Source: Lysobacteraceae bacterium NML91-0213
GTDB taxonomy: Bacteria > Pseudomonadota > Gammaproteobacteria > Xanthomonadales > Xanthomonadaceae
Direction of reading: 5' to 3'
Assembly (NCBI GenBank): GCA_002798175.1
Contig: NWQL01000002.1
Span: 188,799 to 252,798 of the forward strand
Length of the DNA: 64,000 nt
The position numbers and the translations under genes were made by a program. Below are positions 61,860-64,000 of this stretch, one piece after another. The notes beneath the pieces are model-generated. The model was not told where the DNA came from and ran no database searches. It saw nothing but the letters and a program-made list of their open reading frames with translations. How positions within the stretch are numbered: the stretch's first letter is position 1; each line of letters starts with the position of its first letter.

Positions 61860-62623
61860 CGCGGGCCGACCGGCACGTCCGCTTCCGCCGTCACCGGCGC
61901 ACCCGCTTCCTCCAGCGGCAGTGCGAAGTTGGCCACCTGCAGCTGGAAGCGCGCATCGGCCCGGTCGCGGTCGATCGCGTATTCGGTCACTGAGCAGTTG
62001 GGCACGTCGGCCTTGCGGTCGATATCGAGGATGGTCTTCTCGTCCATGCATTCCAGCAGATAGCGGAAGCAGTTGACGATCACCTGGTGGCCGACGATCA
62101 GCACGCGATCGCCCACGTGGTCGCGGCGCAGCACTTCCACCACGCTGCGCAGCCGCAGGATCACGTCGCACCAGCTCTCGCCGCCGGGCGGGCGGAAGTA
62201 GAACTTCCCCACCAGCGCACGCTGCTCGGCAAGTGCGGGAAAGGTCGCGCGGATGCCGGCCACGGTGTAGCGGTCGAGCACCCCGAACTCCTTCTCGCGC
62301 AGGCGCTCGTCCACGCCGATCTCGTCACGGTCGATATCCAGCGCGTCGGCCACCGCATGCACGGTCTGCTGCGCGCGCACGAACGGCGAGGTCAGCAGCA
62401 CGTTCGGCCGCTGGTTGTGCGGCATGTCGGCGAACCATTCGCCCAGCGCGCGCGCCTGGCGGTGCCCGAGCTCCGAAAGCGGCGTGTCGGCATCGCGGGT
62501 GTCGATGTCGATCAGGTGCGAATCGCCGGCCTCGGCAAGGTCGCGCGCCACGTTGCCGGCGCTCTGGCCGTGGCGCACGATCCACAGGCGGTCCGGCCAG
62601 TCGGTGTGGCGAAGGCGGGCCAT
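61856..62623 (-). CDS. Histidine phosphatase (phosphoglycerate mutase-like)
   Basis: A 255-residue branch of the histidine phosphatase superfamily. The phospho-acceptor His is in LWIVRHGQSAGNVARD (RHG motif), the second His in VLIVGHQVIVNCFRY, and the Glu/Arg residues are in TSPFVRAQQTVHAV and LREKEFGVLDR. Substrate specificity cannot be read from the sequence; sugar phosphates, phosphoproteins and others are possible. It lies directly upstream of nnrD with a 4-base overlap. Confidence 0.9.
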   Translation of the reverse strand: MARLRHTDWPDRLWIVRHGQSAGNVARDLAEAGDSHLIDIDTRDADTPLSELGHRQARALGEWFADMPHNQRPNVLLTSPFVRAQQTVHAVADALDIDRDEIGVDERLREKEFGVLDRYTVAGIRATFPALAEQRALVGKFYFRPPGGESWCDVILRLRSVVEVLRRDHVGDRVLIVGHQVIVNCFRYLLECMDEKTILDIDRKADVPNCSVTEYAIDRDRADARFQLQVANFALPLEEAGAPVTAEADVPVGPR

Positions 62624-62772
62624 CAGCTGCCGCCCCCTTTTGCCGGAACCCGCGCCCTGTGCGCGGGCGTTGTCATCCGATCAGCCGGTATCCGCATGAG
62701 TCGCCCCGATGGATTGGTGCGGCCAGCCTCGCCAGCGACGCGTCAATGCAACGCGAATCCGGCCCTGATGCG

Positions 62773-63327
62773 TTACCAGACCAGGTCGTCGGGCACCTTG
62801 AACTGCGCGTAGTAGGCGTCGTCCTCCGACGTCGGCGCCTCGGCCTCGCCGGCCTGGCCGTGGTCGAGCACGACCAGCGTGGCGTCGCGTTCGCGCACCT
62901 TGTCGGCGGCGGCACGCGGCAGCAGCGCGTAGCCGTCGCCGTCGCCGTCGCGGGCGATCACCAGCGCGCCCGACGCGAGCCTGCGGCGGATGTCGTCGTC
63001 CACCAGCAGGGTGCGGATCGCACCGTCCACGGTGAAGCGGTATTCGCTCTCGCCGCTGCGCGGCACCTGCTTGTCGCGGATGATCTGCCGCGCCTGCGCA
63101 CGCAGCTCGTTGATGCGCGCGGCGGCCTTGCGTTCGGCTTCCAGTGCGCGGTCGCGCTCGGCCTTCTCCGCACGCACTCGCTGCGCCTCGCGCTCGATGT
63201 CGCCGGCCGTCGGCGCGGCCTTGCCGATGCGCGCCTTCGCCTGCTCGCGCGCCACCTCGGCCACCTTCGACTTCTTGACCAGGCCGGCCTTGAGCAGCTG
63301 TTCCTGGAGGGGATTGGCCTTGGCCAT
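62773..63327 (-). CDS. DUF2058 (YaiL-like) protein
   Basis: A 184-residue protein from ATG 63327. It begins MAKANPLQEQLLKAGLVKKS, the hallmark of the DUF2058/YaiL family. A long charged helix of about 60 residues follows (EREAQRVRAEKAERDRALEA), with a small beta domain at the end (YRFTVDGAIRTLLVDDDIRR, YYAQFKVPDDLVW). Family members have been described only as nucleoprotein/polynucleotide-associated, so an RNA- or DNA-related role is a weak inference. It is divergent from the catalase-like gene. Confidence 0.88.
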   Translation of the reverse strand: MAKANPLQEQLLKAGLVKKSKVAEVAREQAKARIGKAAPTAGDIEREAQRVRAEKAERDRALEAERKAAARINELRAQARQIIRDKQVPRSGESEYRFTVDGAIRTLLVDDDIRRRLASGALVIARDGDGDGYALLPRAAADKVRERDATLVVLDHGQAGEAEAPTSEDDAYYAQFKVPDDLVW

Positions 63328-63489
63328 GGCGTGCACCGCGGGCGTTGGTAACGGGCGCCCATGATAGCGGCGTGCCGCCGTTACCGGCCCGGGTATCCGA
63401 TGGCGCAACAACACGTTGCAGCCGCCGCACACGCCGCCCTCGCGGCGACGTGGCACGCTGCCGGCACTCCCCCGCCCCGCAGGCGCCCC

Positions 63490-64000
63490 ATGGCCCCGTC
63501 CCCAGATTCCGCACCGCCGTCCCGCAGGCCGCCGCCGCGGCAACAGGCGCTGCGCACCGCGCTCATCGTGCTGCTGCTGGTCGCGGTGGCGGTGGCCATC
63601 GCCGCCCTGCGCGGTGCCTTCGGCATCGGCGGCGGCAGCCGCGCCGGCGCCATTGTCGACACCATGCAGGCCAACGGCCTGCACGCGGGCTTCCGCCGCG
63701 CGCATGCGCGCGGGCTGTGCGTGTCCGGGCGCTTCATCGCCTCGGGTGATGCGGCGCCGCTATCGAGCGCTCCGCTGTTCCAGGCCGGCGAATCGCCGAT
63801 CCTCGGGCGGCTGTCGATCGGTGGCGGCAGCCCGGTGGCGCCGGAAGCCGCGGCCGGCGTGCGCAGCCTGGCACTGGCGATCACCCAGCCCGACGGCCAG
63901 CAATGGCGGATGGCGATGAACACGCCGCCGGTGCTGGGCGTCGGCACGCCCGAGGCCTTCCACGCGCAGCTGCAGGCGATGGCGCCCGACCCCGCCACCG
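63490..64000 (+). CDS. Membrane-anchored catalase-family peroxidase (3' end outside window)
   Basis: The first 170 residues of a catalase-related peroxidase (SrpA-like). A basic, Pro-rich leader (MAPSPDSAPPSRRPPPRQQA) precedes one transmembrane helix (residues 22-40), so the catalytic part is probably periplasmic. The distal haem region matches small catalase-family proteins: FRRAHARGLCVSGRF contains the catalytic His, and GRLSIGGGSPVAPEAAAGVR and GQQWRMAMNTPPVLGVGTPE follow. The proximal Tyr lies off the right edge. Classic catalases are larger and cytosolic; this group is often a peroxidase paired with a cytochrome b561, which cannot be checked here. Confidence 0.88.
   Translation, partial: MAPSPDSAPPSRRPPPRQQALRTALIVLLLVAVAVAIAALRGAFGIGGGSRAGAIVDTMQANGLHAGFRRAHARGLCVSGRFIASGDAAPLSSAPLFQAGESPILGRLSIGGGSPVAPEAAAGVRSLALAITQPDGQQWRMAMNTPPVLGVGTPEAFHAQLQAMAPDPAT

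Overview
The window is one dense, high-GC, mostly single-copy bacterial chromosome segment with no rRNA, insertion sequence, phage, CRISPR array or plasmid gene that I can recognise. Several features point to the Xanthomonadaceae/Lysobacteraceae (gammaproteobacteria; Xanthomonas, Lysobacter or Luteimonas type). These are a Xanthomonas-type LexA operator (TTAG-N6-TACTA) in front of a lexA-recA-recX run, large TonB-dependent receptors, and E. coli-like gene order around alaS-csrA-tRNA-Ser-tRNA-Arg and ypjD/ffh/rpsP-rimM-trmD-rplS. The genus is not fixed by the sequence alone.

Layout, left to right. 1-3068 (+): the end of ftsY, an AsmA-like protein, mutY and yggX, chained by 4-base stop/start overlaps. 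3041-4366: a small lipoprotein, tRNA-Phe and tRNA-Val with a terminator, a striking hexamer/15-mer repeat and a small unknown gene. 4431-16147: two divergent gene groups sharing one promoter region. Leftward are a transglutaminase-like protein, an Oar-like TonB receptor and a beta-lactamase-fold serine hydrolase. Rightward are an NlpC/P60 peptidase, an L-Ala-D/L-Glu epimerase, a MurR/RpiR regulator, an L,D-transpeptidase-like lipoprotein and a dicarboxylate/amino-acid symporter. I read this as a peptidoglycan-peptide scavenging locus, and it is the best candidate for an incompletely described system here. 16200-19116: an ArsC-like reductase, thiD, an alpha/beta hydrolase and an EcsC-family protein.

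19242-27640 (-) is the SOS and translation block: pncC, an ABC1/UbiB-like kinase, lexA, recA, recX, alaS, csrA, tRNA-Ser and tRNA-Arg. The lexA promoter, operator and start codon are so tightly packed that the mRNA may be leaderless. 27788-32064: a second TonB receptor and, divergent to it, a globin-coupled diguanylate cyclase. 32201-34427: the remnant of a GH13-like gene running into an N-terminally shortened glgB. 34510-37140: mutS. 37264-45394: a small periplasmic protein, hslR, then rplS-trmD-rimM-rpsP (with an intrinsic terminator between rpsP and rimM), a class IV aminotransferase (pabC-like), ffh, ypjD on the opposite strand, and radA.

45536-64000: two small unknown genes, tRNA-Thr, ispH, lspA, ileS, ribF and murJ (-), then rpsT (+), obgE-rpmA-rplU (-), uvrA and a hotdog thioesterase (+). 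These are followed by two small unknown genes, nnrD, a histidine phosphatase and a DUF2058 protein (-), and the start of a membrane-anchored catalase-family peroxidase (+) that runs off the right edge. Housekeeping genes for translation, protein targeting and DNA repair (mutY, mutS, uvrA, recA, lexA, radA) dominate. Promoter calls are visual matches to sigma-70 boxes and terminator calls are visual hairpins; none was scored by software.
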